A stretch of DNA of 64,000 bases from Prionace glauca (GCA_037974335.1 CM075760.1:41544103-41608102); one strand, 5' to 3'; shown: positions 12,980 to 25,922, numbered from the stretch's first letter. Program-made: numbers and translations. Notes: generated by a model from the letters alone, not told the origin.

Positions 12980-13170
12980 ATTAGCACTGGTACCTCACAC
13001 TGTTAGGGACACAGGTTTCATTTAAGCCTTGTGTAACTGTGTGGTGTTTACACATTCACCCCGTATGTGCGTGGAGTTCCTCCAGGTTTACTGCTTTCTT
13101 CCTACAGTCCAAAGATGTACAGGTTAGTTGGAGTGGCCATGTTGAATTGTCCTTTAGTGTCCATTTGCAG
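12980..13170 (+). mobile_element. Diverged tRNA-derived SINE fragment
   Basis: Carries the body of the common shark tRNA-derived SINE: AGCACTGGTACCTCACACTG, a GTGGTGTTTACACATTC stretch, and TCCAAAGATGTACAGGTTAG. Both ends are eroded. Confidence 0.65.
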
Positions 13171-13439
13171 TGCAATGTGACATACATTCATTCTGTTCCT
13201 CAATCTCTTTTGAACAAGAGGATGTTACAAGTTTCATCCCAAACTTTCAATAAAATATTCCAGGAAATGCGAGAGCAATTAAATATGATGAACAACTCCC
13301 AGTAGTTATTAACAAGACGAAACACATACTTCGAACCCCATTACATTTTTAAAGCTAATTTCCATCTTTTCATCTCGTTCTGTTCTTTTTTTCCATCTGT
13401 CAAACGCATTTTATAGAAAACCAGTTACTAAGACAGTGT

Positions 13440-13740
13440 TGGCTTTATTATTAGTGTCCAATATAACACAAAGTAAGGCACGGATGTGTTCAGTAGTGCA
13501 TGACACAGAGCCTGACACAATCATATCTGAGATGGAGCCCAATGTAACAGAAATGGCCTCTTGGCTGAACAAAAACTCAGAAATGATGATTTGTAGCAAT
13601 TATCACGGCATGTCATCATACAATAATAAATGGAATGGTGTGTCATGTAATATAAACAAATATAAGGTCTATTGAAATGATGATTCAAATGAGTCGCATG
13701 CAGTAAATAAAGACACAAGGCCCAGTGTCTTGCTGTACAT
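13440..13740 (-). repeat. Degenerate short-period repeat, reverse orientation
   Basis: Repeats phrases such as AATATAACACAAAG and TGTAATATAAACAAATA at irregular 25-40-bp spacing. It is the reverse complement of the array type at 7810-8640. Confidence 0.4.
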
Positions 13741-13751
13741 GTCTACAATAA

Positions 13752-13819
13752 ATGTATGTGCGAGAGAGAGGGAGAGACAGAGAGAGAAGGAGGCAGGGGC
13801 AGACGCGGGGGGAGAGAGA

Positions 13820-13850
<31 letters not shown>

Positions 13851-13871
13851 AGGCAGGGGCAGAGGCGGGGG

Positions 13872-13904
<33 letters not shown>

Positions 13905-13906
13905 CC
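13752..13906 (+). repeat. GA-rich microsatellite with duplicated insert
   Basis: A (GA)n tract containing two copies of a GGAGGCAGGGGCAGA-CGGGGGGAGAGAGA block, at about 13789 and 13849. The open frames over it are simple-sequence artefacts. Confidence 0.85.
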
Positions 13907-14199
13907 GTAAACCATTTATGATGAATAATCCACTGAGTGTTTCTAGCATTTTCTGTTCGGATCTCAGGCACCCACAGCATCTTGCTTTTGACCAACGAGA
14001 TATTTGAACAGGTGACTGAAAGGATGGCTAATACAGGGACAGTTTTATGGATTGACTTAGACGAGGAAAGTGAAATAAGGAGACTTAGGGAGGGAATTAC
14101 AAAGCTTAGGCATAGGCAGATGAAGACATCCGAAAGTGAAAAATAATTTCGAAGGTAACAATACAAATTACAGAATATACATATATATATATATTCAAA

Positions 14200-16420
14200 C
14201 ATAACCTAACTGTCAACACTCGTTCTGCGGCGATTTCGTTTTATTTCTCTCTGAAACAGATGAGTAATTAATGAGTGGATAGATATTTAGCCTGTGGGAG
14301 CCCATCTGGCGATATTGCGAGTACAGAATTCTGTCTCACACTGTCAGTGAATCTGTTGAGCGCTATAAATAAGACAGGTCAATCTTTATCTCTAAAGTCT
14401 GTGTCAAATTGACACAGTGCAGTGCAATATTCAACTAATAAAATGTATCACAACGGTGGTTTTTTGAAGATATTGTAATGAGCACTGTACGATTATTAAG
14501 ATATTGACCTGTCCCCGAACATCAGTGAATCACTGAGAAATTGTTCAAACTGAATATTGCTCACACAATAACAGAGCAATTAGATTTTTCTCGCAGCCAC
14601 TTATCGAAATTAGTAAAAATTAAACTTACTGCTCCAATCAAGAATGATTAGTGTCAGACAGGCACACCCATATTATATCGGAATTGATAATATCTCGGCA
14701 GGCAACATATTCATGGTCGTATGTTAGATTACAATGCACTAGGATATGTCTCTTTATGTACTGAGTTTGACTCACTTGAATTACATTACTTGACTCACTT
14801 GACTCACATTGAATTAATCGGTTGGACTAAAACCTGGTGTTGTCAGACTTTTTACCGTATGTTAGATTAACAGAGACAGATGTTGGTGTCATTCAAAGAG
14901 ACAAATCCCGTGTAATATAAAAAAGAGATGAGATCTGATGAAATATGAACAGATCCGTGGTCTACTGTCGTATTATTTGAGAGGATCTAATGCAGCACAA
15001 ATAGAGAAATGGCCGAGGGTGGCATGACGAGAGAAATAACCGAATGTAGTGTAAAAAGAGACAAGAACTACTGTCATATAATTAAAGACTGGCTCTGGTA
15101 CAACGCAAATAGAATAAATAAAGCGGCATTTTATGCAATGTAAACAAATATGAGATCTGTTGCAATAATGATTCAAGTGAGTCAAACTCAGTACATAAAG
15201 AGACATATCCTAGTGCATTGTAATCAATCTTCTGTATACTGCCCTCTTGCCAGTGAGTAACAGTCTCTTTCTAATCAGTAAAACATTCCCATTCATCACT
15301 TTGAGCGTCTGTATTAAATCTCCCATAAACTGCTCAGTTCTAAGGGAACCAAACCAAGTGTTCACCTGTTCTGATAGTGCAGCTTATACACGATTAACGT
15401 CAAGCCCGATATGACCTTCTCTACCTCACCTGTTCCCCCTTGTCATTTCATGAATTGATGGAACTTTTACATGGATTCCCATGAATCACTGTCATTCTGT
15501 CAGAATAAGACTCAAGGCCAGGAGAAGACTTGCTTCTGACAGTTAAATGTCAGACAACATATACATGGTCATGTGTTGAATTAGCAGAGATGTATGTAAA
15601 TAGACAAATCCTGTGTAACGTAAACAGAGATGGGATCAGATGTACTAGGATCAGATCCGTGATCTACTCTAGTACTAATAGAGAGGAACTAATGTCTCAT
15701 AAATAGAGAGATGGCTCAGTGTACATAACTGGAGAAATAACCTAATGTAGCATAAATTAATTTGTAATGTATTCGTGCTATAAATGTATAGTGTAATATT
15801 GGACAGAGATCTCAGACTTTAGGCACACTGAGGTAAATGTCATCATGCCAAAACACATCTGTGATCAGTTAAGAATGGAAACAACATAATTTCTGAGTCA
15901 AATGGTAATGTATTCAATTCCCACAAGATACCTCGCGATCCAACCTGTGACCCAGTACTGAATGTTCAATTATTCCATTAATAAATGTGATGATATTTCA
16001 GTCTCAGGGGTAGTATAGCAATATCATTTTTAAGTTAGTATTCCAGAAGCTTGGGACAGGAGTTCCAGTTCCACCCTGGCAGCTGGGGAATTTCAGCTCA
16101 GTTTATTGATAAAGACATCGTGTGTATTTCAAGGTTTGAAGTTTATTTCTTCGTCACATATGGGTTTACATTCACACTGTAATGAAGTTACTGTGAAAAT
16201 CATATATGGTCAAAGCTCATCTTTTTCTCGGATGTCTTTCAGGGGAGGAAATGTTACTTCTTAGTTAAAAGCTACATAAAATTACCAGAAGAAGAAACAA
16301 GCCTGAGGCTTCAGAGATTTTTAAAATTCAACAAAAAAAAGTCCAAATAATCGAGGGGGAAATAGAGAATGGGAATAAAATTGCAGGGAACATAAAAATT
16401 AATTATAACCGTTTATATCA
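14200..16420. other. Gene-free AT-rich stretch with repeat relics
   Basis: Holds half of the foldback family (about 14817-14855, ending CAGACTTTTTAC), reverse-orientation degenerate short repeats (14860-15225 and 15585-15800), and a SINE tail piece at 16130-16205 (AATGAAGTTACTGTGAAAAT). No coding region recognised. Confidence 0.5.
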
Positions 16421-16424
16421 ATAT

Positions 16425-17255
16425 CTGAAGAGAGAAGGATTGGTTAAGTTAAATGTAAATTCCTTAGAGCCCGAATCCAGGGAATGTATATTGGGGAATA
16501 AAGAAATATTAAATGAATAGAACACTAAGTTTGACACTACCTTCACACAAGTATCATCCCAGAAATGTTCGGGAACCAAGGGGATAGTTGTAAGACGGTA
16601 TTGAGGGAAACCAGTATTAGTAAAATCATTCTGGGGAAAATAATAGGGTGAAATTCTGTTTGGTCACTGGGGCCTGATAATCCCAGAATATGGAAGGAAA
16701 TGGCCCAGGAAATGTTGGATACATTGCTGCCCATCTTCTAAAATTCTATACAGGCCGAAACAGTTCCTACAGGTTAGAGGGTGACAAATGTAACCCCGAT
16801 ATATACAGAGAAAGGGAGAATAAAACTGATAAATTACAGACTGACTTCAGCATCAGTTAGAGATTGTTATCAAATCCATGATAGGAAAATATTTGGAAAG
16901 CATGGATGGAGTTTGATGAAATCAGTATGGGCTTAAGAAAGACATGTGTACCTTAACAAAATTACTTGCATTTTTTAAGGGTGTAAATAATAGGTGGGGA
17001 TGGGGGAAGTGGGGTTCTTTCGGTTAGGGAGGGGAAGGGATGCAACCAGTTTACGTGGTGTATTTGCACTTTCAGAAGATATTTCAGAAGGCTCTTCATA
17101 AAATATTGGTAGGCCCAATGAAAGCACGTGAGATGGGGAGTGATATGTTGGCCTCGGTATAGAATTCATTGACAGATAAGAAACAGAGAGTGGAAATAAA
17201 TGGGTCTTCTTCCGAGTGACGATCAGCTAACAGTGGGGTACCGCAGGGCCCCAAA
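16425..17255 (+). mobile_element. Decayed CR1-like LINE
   Basis: Plus-strand sequence follows the order of a CR1 reverse transcriptase, with recognisable echoes of the GPDNP box (near 16670), the thumb-side AFQKALHKI-like segment (near 17070-17110) and a GVPQG-like box (near 17232), but with stops in every frame. Confidence 0.6.
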
Positions 17256-17261
17256 TGTTAA

Positions 17262-17503
17262 ATGTGTTCATTCGTCACAAATAAATTTATGTTAACACTG
17301 CAATGAAGTTACTGTGAAAATTCCCGAGTCGCCACATTCCAGCATCTGTTGGGTTACACTGAGGGAGAATTTAGCACGGCCCAATGCACCCTAACCAGGG
17401 CGTCTTTTGGACTATGGGAGGAAAGCGGAGCACCCGGAAGAAACCCATATAGACACGGGGAGAACGTGCAGACTCCGTACAGACAGTGACCCATGCCAGG
17501 AAT
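17262..17503 (-). mobile_element. tRNA-derived SINE
   Basis: Reverse complement of the shark SINE body. Diagnostic pieces are GCAATGAAGTTACTGTGAAA, the GGGAGAATTTAGCACGG segment and AGACACGGGGAGAACGTGCA. The left end shares its tail with the fragment at 16130-16205. Confidence 0.75.
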
Positions 17504-17516
17504 CTCTCTTCCTTGA

Positions 17517-18660
17517 AGAAGGTCATTGTCTGACACTGTATGGCGTGAATGTTACTCTCCCCTCCTCAACCAAAGCCTGAATGTGTTCGAAGTCTTGCTG
17601 CATATGGACACGGACTGCTCCAGTATCTGAGGAGTCGCGAATGTGCTGAACAGTGTGCAATCATTAGTGAACATCCCACTTCTGACCTTCTAATGAAGGG
17701 TGAAGATTAGGCCACACTATCCTGAGGAGTTCCTGCAGCAATACCCTGGGACTGAGCTGATTGGCTTTCAACAACCCCAACCACCTTACTCTGTACTCGG
17801 GGTGACTGAAGCCAGTGGAACGTTTACCCCCGGATCCCCATTGACTGCAGATTGGCTCAGGGTTCTTGATGCCATCATCGGTCAAGTGTTGTGTTGATGT
17901 GGAGGGTGGGCACTCTCACCTCATTAAAACAGCTATTTCCACTATATTTGGACTAAGTTTAAATGATTTCTGGAACCGAATGCTCCTAGTGGAACCCAGA
18001 CTGAGCTTCATTGAGTAGATTATTATTATTATTATTATTATTACTGATCGGTTGATCCTCGATACTTTCTATTATTTTGATCGAGTGAGATCGCATTGGG
18101 CGATAATTGGCGGGGATGTATTTGCCCTTCCTTTTGCGATAGAACATGCCTGCTAATTCTCCACACTGTTGGGTATGTGATAGTGATGTAGCTATACTTT
18201 AATAGATTGGCCGGTGCACAGCTCGCTCCAGAGCACAAATCATCATTATTATTGCTGAAATATTGTCAGGACCAATAATCCTTGCAGTGTCCAACCTCTT
18301 CAGCACAGGGTTAGGCCACAGATCAATCATGATCATATTGCATGGTGGAGCGGGCTCCCGGGCTCGAATGGCCAACTCCTGTTCCAATCTTATCCTGTGA
18401 AAGGCATTGAGCTGCTTGGAAACTGGCATCTGTGATGCTGGGGACCTCAGGTGGAGGCCGAGATGGAAAATCCTCTCGGCACTTCTGGCGGAAGATTGTA
18501 GCAATTGTTTCAGTTTTGATCTTCCCCATTTGCTGAACTCTCACATCGCTAAGAATTGAGGTTTTATTTGAGGCTCCTGCTGCGGTTAATTTCTTTAATG
18601 TCCACCACCATTCAGAACTGTACGTGGCAGAAGTGCAAAGTTAGATCCTACCTGGAAAAA
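17517..18660 (-). mobile_element. Old LINE, reverse transcriptase relic on minus strand
   Basis: Minus-strand frames give fragments of a reverse transcriptase, including FRQKCREDFPSRPPPEVPS and DTARIIGPDNISA (the GPDNI box). The plus strand carries phrases such as GGCATCTGTGATGCTGGGGA, which I recognise from a very common shark repeat. Frames are broken. A CR1 3' tail interrupts it at about 18308-18405. Other pieces of the same family lie at 24545-25250, 33262-33485 and 43375-43815. Confidence 0.7.
18308..18405 (+). mobile_element. CR1 3' tail nested in older LINE
   Basis: Short insert with the CR1 tail signature (CAGATCAATCATGATC, then GGTGGAGCGGGCTC and CTCCTGTTCC). Older LINE sequence resumes on both sides, so this insertion came later. 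Confidence 0.6.
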
Positions 18661-19179
18661 TTCGGATCAAGGTGATTGTGTGATGTATACATTGATATGT
18701 ACTGGTGCAATACCAGTTTAAACAGCGTGCTATATGTTATAATATATTATAATCATGGACGGGGTCCATTCTAACATATATACATATGGAGGCCAATTCA
18801 AAATGAACAGATGCAGTGTCCAGTGTATTGCTGCAGTCCATGCTTCATGTAATGTAACCCACCAAGATTTATTTCCATCTGCTGGCAAAACTTTGTAATT
18901 ACAGTTAGTGTGAAAATATCATTGTCAGGTATGATCTATGGTATCAATGGAACAAGAATTCACATCCATTAATGTAATATCACATCCTCTTCTGCAAGGT
19001 GCCAAAATTTATGGTGCAATGAATTGTACCTGTCCGTTGCTGAATTATGCAGATGAAGTGGTGTACGGCAGGAATCTGTCTGGGGCCTCAATTATTTACA
19101 ATATTCATTAAGGGCTTAGATAATGGGACAAAGAGTCAAATATCCAAATGATAGATCAAGATATAATTTTTAGAAGGGA

Positions 19180-19860
19180 CAACACTAAATTTAGTGGATG
19201 CCAAACAGGATTTCGGGTTCGGCACATAGTTTCTTAAAATGTCACGACCTGCTGCAGAAAATAACCATTAAGACCAATGGAATGCCTCCCTTCATATCCA
19301 AACGACTGGGGGATACGGAGGCAGATGTTGTGCTCCAATTGTGCACAATCCTTGTTCCATCCCAATTAGAGTACTGTGAGCAAGTATGGGCAACATATCT
19401 TTGGAAAAATGTTGACTCTGGACGGAGTTCAACGCAAGTTGCACGGAGAGATCAGACGAATTTAGACATTTTTCTCTTGAATTCAGAAGGTTGAGGGCTG
19501 TTCTGATAGAAACCTATGAAATACCTACAGGGAAGGATTGTTTCCATTAGTTGAAGGTTCGAGGTTAAAAGACCATAGTTGAAAAAAATAGCGAAAAGCC
19601 TTTCAGGAGAGTTGATAGAAAACATTAGTACATGTCGAGAGAGGTGAATGATTTGAACTCTCTTCGGCAATTGCCGGTGGGAGCTGGTACAATGGTTACA
19701 TATAAGTCTGAGGTCTTCTTTAATTGAACAGGTGTATCAAGAGATATGGACTTAGCGAAGCCAAAATGGATTCAGCCACAGATCAGCCATGATCTTATTA
19801 AATGGTGGGGCCAGTTCGAGGAGCTGAGTGGCCTACTCCTGTGGCTATGTCCCGTTGTTG
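19180..19860 (+). mobile_element. Decayed CR1-like LINE, 3' part
   Basis: A 98-residue stretch at 19198-19494 matches the CR1 C-terminal region (for example LEYCEQVWATYLWKNVD). Sequence then decays to a recognisable tail ending near 19850 (CAGATCAGCCATGATCTTAT). Confidence 0.7.
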
Positions 19861-20329
19861 CCAGGGCAGCATCAGATGAAAATGGCTCAATCCATGGGAA
19901 TGTATTTTTGTTGATTTTGGTTAAAAGGAGGAATGTTGCCCAGGGAGCTATTGGAGACCACGGGACCTTTAATGTCCAGCTCAGCAAACATAGCGCTGGG
20001 GAAAATGTTCGTCATACCATTTGAAATTTAGTTGGGTCTCTGAAGACTCCCAGGAAGCCAAGATGTAGTTTTAAGTTGAAAGAAAATGTGTGTGTGTGTG
20101 TGTGTGAAAGGGAAACAATTTGTGGGGAAGAATGGGAACGACAGAATATATGTGTGTGCGTCTTTGTGTGTTGTCTGACAAATGTCATATAGTTTACAAA
20201 TCAACAACACAATTAAAACCGGCATCCTTCCATTTCCAATACAAAAGTTAGAATCACAGTAAACACATGTCCACGGTCGGCAAGTGGGAGGCTTTCAAGG
20301 GAAAACTGAAAAGGTTGCAGGAAAGTTGG

Positions 20330-21430
20330 TTGGTTGTCAAATAGGAGGCAGAGAGTGGGAGTCAATGGATGCTATTCGGATCGGCGGTTGGTGACTAGTG
20401 GGGTGCCTCAGGGGTCGGTGCTGGGGCCTCAGCTATTTACCATTTATATAGATGATCTGGAGGAGGGAACTGAGTGTATGGTGTCGAAATTTGCTGATGA
20501 CACCAAGATTGGAGGAAAGGCAAATTGCGCGGAGGGTGTGGAGAGTCTGCAGAAGGATCTAGATAGGCTGGGCGAATGGGCCAGGAAATGGCAAATGGAA
20601 TTTAATGTTGGCAAGTGCGAGGTGGTCCACTTTGGTAGGAATAATGGTAGGAAGGATTATCACTTACGTGGCGAAAAACTGCAGCAGGCGACGGTGCAGA
20701 GGGACCTTGGGGTCCTTGTGCATGAGTCGCAAAAACACAGCTTGCAGGTGATCTGGAAGGCGAATGGGATGCTGGCCTTCATAGCGAGGGTGATTGAATA
20801 TAAAAGTAGAGAGGTCTTGCAGCGGCTGTATAGAGCATTGGTGAGGCTGGAGTACTGTGCAGGTTTGGGCGCCGTACTTACGGAAGGATATTTTGGCCTT
20901 GGAGGGAGTGCAGAGGAGGTTTACTAGGCTGATGCCAGAGTTGAGGGGGGGAGCTATGAGGAGAGGCTGAATAAACTAGGCTTGTACTCGTTAGAGTTTA
21001 GAAGAATGAGGGGAGATCTCATTGAGACGTATAAGATGATGAATGGGATGGATAGGATAGAGATGGAGAGACTCTATTCATCTCTAGATGGATAGAGATG
21101 GATCCATCTCAGAAAGGATAATAGGACTAGGGGGCACAGCCTCAAGATAAAGGGGGGGTGCGGTTTAGAACGGAGTTGAGGAGGAACTTCTTCACTCAGA
21201 GGGTGGTGAATCTCTGGAATTCTCTGCCTGTTGAAGTGGTGGAGGCTACCTCGCTAAGTATTTTTAAGACGCGGGTTGATGGGTTTTTGATAAGAAAGGG
21301 GTTAAGGGTTATGGGGAGACGGAGGGAATGTGGAACTGAGCCACGACAGATCAGCCATGATCTTATTGAATGGCGGGGCAGGCTCGAAGGGCTAGGTGGC
21401 CTACTCCTGCTCCTATTTCTTATGTTCTTA
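20330..21430 (+). mobile_element. CR1-like LINE, 5'-truncated
   Basis: Same subfamily as the copy at 312-2118. It starts inside the reverse transcriptase (LSNRRQRVGVNG) and runs through GVPQGSVLGP, FADDTKIGGKANC and the C-terminal region. The frame is lost near 20860-20930, and a small local duplication lies at about 21065-21110 (ATGGATAGAGATGG repeated). The 3' tail ends at TTATGTTCTTA 21430, directly against the next LINE. Confidence 0.9.
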
Positions 21431-23378
21431 AAGACATGTGCCGGTAAAGAGGAAGGAGGGAAAAGGTCGGATTGGAGAGCTGTGGATTACAGGGGATATT
21501 GAGGACTTGGTCAGGAAGAAGAGAGAGGCGTATGTTAGGTCTAAGCAACTGGGAACGGAGAGAGCACTGGAGGAATACAGACAGAGTATGAGGGAGCTCG
21601 AACGGGGAGTTAGAAGGGCGAAAGGGGGGCATGAAATGACTTTGGCGGATAGGATTAAGGAAAATCCAAAGGCATTTTACTCTTACATTAGGAACAAAAG
21701 GGTGTTTAGAGGGAAAATCGGTCCTCTTCGGGACAGAGGAGAGGAACTGTGCACAGAGTCTGAGGGAATGGGGGAGATCCTAAATGAATACTTTGCGTCG
21801 GTATTCACGAAGGAGAGGGGCTTGGTGTCTTGTACTGTCTTGGAGGGAGCTGTAGACCAGTTGAAAGAAATATCCATTACAAGGGAGGAAGTGCTAGGGT
21901 TTTTAGGCAGCATAAGAACTGATAAAACTCCGGGGCCTGATGGCATTTATCCCAGGCTGCTTAGGGAGGTGAGAGATGAAATTGTTGGGCCGCTGACGCA
22001 AATCTTTGTCTCTTCTTTGGACGCAGGTGAGGTCCCAGAGGGCTGGAGGGTAGATAATGTGGTACTGCTGTTTAAAAAGGGCAGTAGGGATAACCCTGGT
22101 AATTATAGGGCAGTGAGTTTGACGTCAGTGGTAGGAAAGTTGTTGAAAAAAATTCTAAGGGGTAGGATGTATAAGCATTTGGAGCGTTGCGATGTGATGA
22201 GGGATACGCAGCATGGCTTTGTTAAGGGGATGTCTTGCCTTTCGAATCTCGTGGAATTTTTTGAGGAGGTGACAAAAACCGTTGATGAAGGACGAACCGT
22301 TGATGTCGTCTATATGGATTTCAGTAAGGCGTTTGACAAAGTCGCTCATGGTGGGTTAGTTGAAAAGGTTAAGGCTCATGGGATACAGGCACAAGTATCT
22401 AGATGGATTGAAAACTGGATAGTTAACAGGAGACAGAGAGTAGCAATGGAAGGGTCCTTTTCTAGCTGCAGGTCTGTCACTAGTGGTGTGCTGCAGGGCT
22501 CAGTACTGGGATCTCTTCTATTCGTAATATGTATAAAAAATTTGGAAGAGGGCATACGTGGTGTGATCAGCAAGTTTGCAGATGACACAAAGATGGCTGG
22601 ATTGGCGGCCAGTGAGGAGCAGTGTCTGGCAATACAGCAGGATATCGATAGGCTGGTATATTGGGCAGATAAATGGCAGGTGGAATTTAATCCTGATAAA
22701 TGCGAGGTGATGCATTTTGGAAAGAATAATGTAGAGGGGAGTTGTATGATAAAGGGTAGACCTATTAAGAGTATAGAAATGCAAAGGAAGCTGGGAGTGC
22801 AAGTTCACAAGTCTTTGAAGGTGGCAACACAGGTGGAGAAGGTTGCGAAGAAAGTTTATGATATAGGAAGGGGTATAGAGTACAAGAGCTGGCGTCTAAT
22901 GCTACAGTTGTACAGAACGTTGGTTGGACCGCATTTGAAGTACTGCGTCCAGTTCTGGTCACATTACTACCGGAAGGACGTGGACACCCTGGAGAGAGTG
23001 CAGAGGAGGTTTACCAGGATGCTGCCTGGTATGGAAGGACTGGGTTATGAGGAAAGATTGAGTAAACTGGTGCTGTTTTCCTTAGAAAGACAGAGATTGA
23101 GCGTGGATTTAATAGAGGTGCATAAAATAATGAAGGGTATAGATAGAGTAAACAGTGACAGGCTTTTTCCGTGATTGGAGACAAATATCACGAGGAGCCA
23201 CAGGCTTAAGGTGAGGGGGGAGAAGTATAATTTGGATGCTAGAGGGAGGTTTTTCACACAGTGGGTCGTGGAGGTATGGAATGCACTGCCAAGTAAGGTG
23301 GTGGAGGCAGGCACGCTGGACTTGTTTAAGGTTTACTTAGATAGAAACATGAGCAAAATGAGGATGGAGGGTTATTGA
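21431..23378 (+). mobile_element. CR1-like LINE, second subfamily, nearly open frame
   Basis: A 578-residue frame (21438-23174) covers a basic pre-RT region (residues about 1-150) and reverse transcriptase: TPGPDGIYPRLLRE, YRAVSLTSVVGKLL, MDFSKAFDKVAHG, GVLQGSVLGS and FADDTKMAGL. A TGA at 23172-23174 ends it. About 67 further residues of the usual C-terminus follow in a shifted frame from 23175 (HRLKVRG, FFTQWVVEVWNALP). The loop after the palm reads ICIKNLEE where active CR1 copies have YINDLEE, so the copy is probably inactive. The endonuclease is missing. It differs in sequence from the copy ending at 21430. Confidence 0.9.
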
Positions 23379-23667
23379 AGACTGTTTTAAATAAGGATCA
23401 GAGCCTCAGGACGTTCCTGGAAATCTAATGCTATTTGTGTTGATATTTTTCTCTTTTACTCTTCATGTGCGTCGGTCCACCTTGTTGTCTAACGAGGGGC
23501 ATGCACACGGTGGGTCATGCGTGGGCTGCTCTTGGATATTTCGAGAGTGGCCTAGTAATTTGCGTCGTTTGTGTCTGCTTCAAAATGGACCAGCAGATGG
23601 GCACCACAACAGCTCAGTGACTATCACCGTTAGTTGTCCAGATACATGGATTTGGGCCAGTGTCTGT

Positions 23668-23936
23668 GGGAAACTGCACATTCTCCCTGTGGTTGCGTGG
23701 GTTTTCTCCGGGTGTCCCGGTTTCCTCCCACACCCCAAAGAAGTGTTATTAGGCTGACTGGTGTAACAAATTGTCCCTAAATTATTCTCCCCTTAATCTG
23801 GTTTCCAATGGGGGTACCATAAGCATAGACATGGGTCAAGGGTGGAGGAGGAAAAACACATTGTTAAGATGGTGCCGCGGGCTCGTTGGGCCGAAGGGCC
23901 TGTTTCCTGTGCTGTGTTGTTCTTTGATCTTTGTTC
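23668..23936 (+). mobile_element. SINE with CR1-like tail
   Basis: Contains GTGCGTGGGTTTTCTCCGGG-type SINE body sequence and ends in the GGGCCGAAGGGCCTGTTTCC tail, followed by TTCTTTGATCTTTGTTC. A second copy of this tail lies at 62470-62658. Confidence 0.75.
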
Positions 23937-24544
23937 TATTCATTTTACCTTGGTGTCTTTTCTTCATATTTCACATTTGTTGATGACTGAGGATGTTAAT
24001 TTTTGAGAGATTGATTCAACCCTAAGTGTTGTCCATGAGACTATCAGTTGTGTTGTAAATTGTCCTTTTCTGTGTCATGAATTAGACCGAGAACTTTTTG
24101 ATGGAGAGCTTAGTTCCCCCAAATGTTGTAGTCTCTGACCTGATGTTCGTGTCGAATGTGTCACTGAGATTCATCCATGTATGAGTATGATATGTATATT
24201 TCCCAACATAAACAAAACACTGTGCTTCGGGTTAATCCCGGTCTTCAAGCAGATGAGTAACAAAATTGTCATTCTATCAAAGGCCTGTCCCGTAATCAGA
24301 TTGAGATACACCTACAGATGTTACCGTCTCTTCTGTCTTCCTTGTCTTTGGATAGTGTGATGTTTCTGAATCATGAATCTCCTGTGGAACGGAACCTATC
24401 TTCTGGCAGAGAAAGAGGTGGTAAATGTTCAGAAAGTTGATATTTATTTCCATCAATTGCCATCCATTTACAAAGATACCCAATTGCGTTCATTAGTTAT
24501 CATCCATTCATAAATATCGATATGTTGATGTTTTAATTTAAGGG

Positions 24545-25250
24545 ATATGGACGTTGCTGGCCTAGTCAGTATTTGTTGCCTATTCCTCATTGCCTTTAGT
24601 AAACTGGTGGTAAGCTACCTTCTTGAATTGCTGCAGACCCTTTGGTGTAGATACCCATACGGTCCTGTTACACAGGGAGTTCTAGGATCTCGGTCCTGCG
24701 ACAGTGATGGAAGGATGATATATTTCCACATCAGGTATATGACTGACTTGGAGAGAAATTTATAGGTGATATTTCCTGGTAACTGTTACCCCTGTCCTTG
24801 CAAATAGCAACCCACCGTGTGGCTGCCTAAGGAGCCTTGGTGAGGTTCGGAAGTGAAACTTGTAGATGGTACATAATGATGCCCTGTGTGGTGAAGGAAG
24901 TGAGCATTTGCAAATGCTATACCTGTCAAGCCGGCTGCTTTGGCCTGAATGGGATGAAGATTTTTGAATGTTGTTTGAACTGTACCTATTCAAGTAAGTG
25001 GAGAGAACCATTTTTTCCCCTAATATGTGTCGTGCAGCTGGTGCACAGGTTTGGGGAGTTAGGGGGTGGGTTACTCACAGCAGGCTGAGTTGATATTCCA
25101 GCTGGAGCATGTATATACCCAGCTAACATAGCGATTAGCCAATGGTAACCTCGAAGATGTTGATAGTTATTGATTCAGTGTTGCAATATCATTGAGTGAC
25201 AAGGGGCAACGGTCAGATTCCCCCTTTTTGGAGATGGTCATCGCCTGACG
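24545..25250 (-). mobile_element. Old LINE 3' part, minus strand
   Basis: Same family as 17517-18660. The plus strand reads as the complement, with phrases such as TGCCTAAGGAGCCTTGGTGA and TTTGGGGAGTTAGGGGGTGG. No open frame remains. Confidence 0.65.
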
Positions 25251-25344
25251 CCAATATTACCAATAATTCTCCATTCACAAAAATAAATAGTAAAAATTCA
25301 CAAAAATAAATAAATAAAAATAAATAAATTCTCAAAAATAAATA

Positions 25345-25922
25345 ATAGTGGGAGGGACTACTATTTCTAGGGGGGAAATCTGCAGCATGTTACGGTGCAG
25401 AGGAACCTGGGGGTTCTTGTGCATGAGTCGCAAAAACCCAGGCTGCAGGTGCAGCAAGTGATCAGGAAGGCGAATGGGATGCTGGCCTTTATAGCGATGG
25501 GGATAGAATATAAAAGCAGGGAGGTCTTGCTGCAACTGTACAGGGTACTGGTGAGGCCGCAGCTGGAGTACTGTGTGCAGTTTTGGTCGCTGCACTTGTG
25601 GAAGGATATTTTGGCCTTGGAGGGAATGCAGAGGAGGTTCACTAGGCTGATACCGGAGATGAGTGGGTTGAACTTTGAAGAGAGGCTGAATAGACTGGGT
25701 CTGTACTCGTTGGAATTTAGAAGGATAAGGGGGGATCTTATAGAGACGCATAAGATAATGAAGGGGATGGATAGGGTAGAGGTAGAGAGATTCTTCCCGC
25801 TCAGAAAGGACAGCAGGACAAGAGGACACAACCTCAAGATAAGGGGGGGGGGGGGGCGGCAGTTTAGAATGGAGTTGAGGAGCAACTTCTGCACTCAAAG
25901 GGTGGTGAATCTCTGGAATTAA
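25345..25922 (+). mobile_element. CR1-like LINE fragment, C-terminal half
   Basis: Open frame 25395-25922 encodes the CR1 C-terminal region (LGVLVHESQKPRLQVQQV, FTRLIPEMSGLNFEERL, FFPLRKDSRTRGHN). It breaks off in an ATTAAATTAAATTA run at 25919-25945 just before the usual tail. It is bounded on the left by an AAATA-rich tract (25267-25345). Confidence 0.85.

Noticed and set aside
25332-25898. Two minus-strand frames of about 175-190 residues
   Set aside because: They are shadows of the plus-strand CR1 C-terminal frame at 25395-25922.
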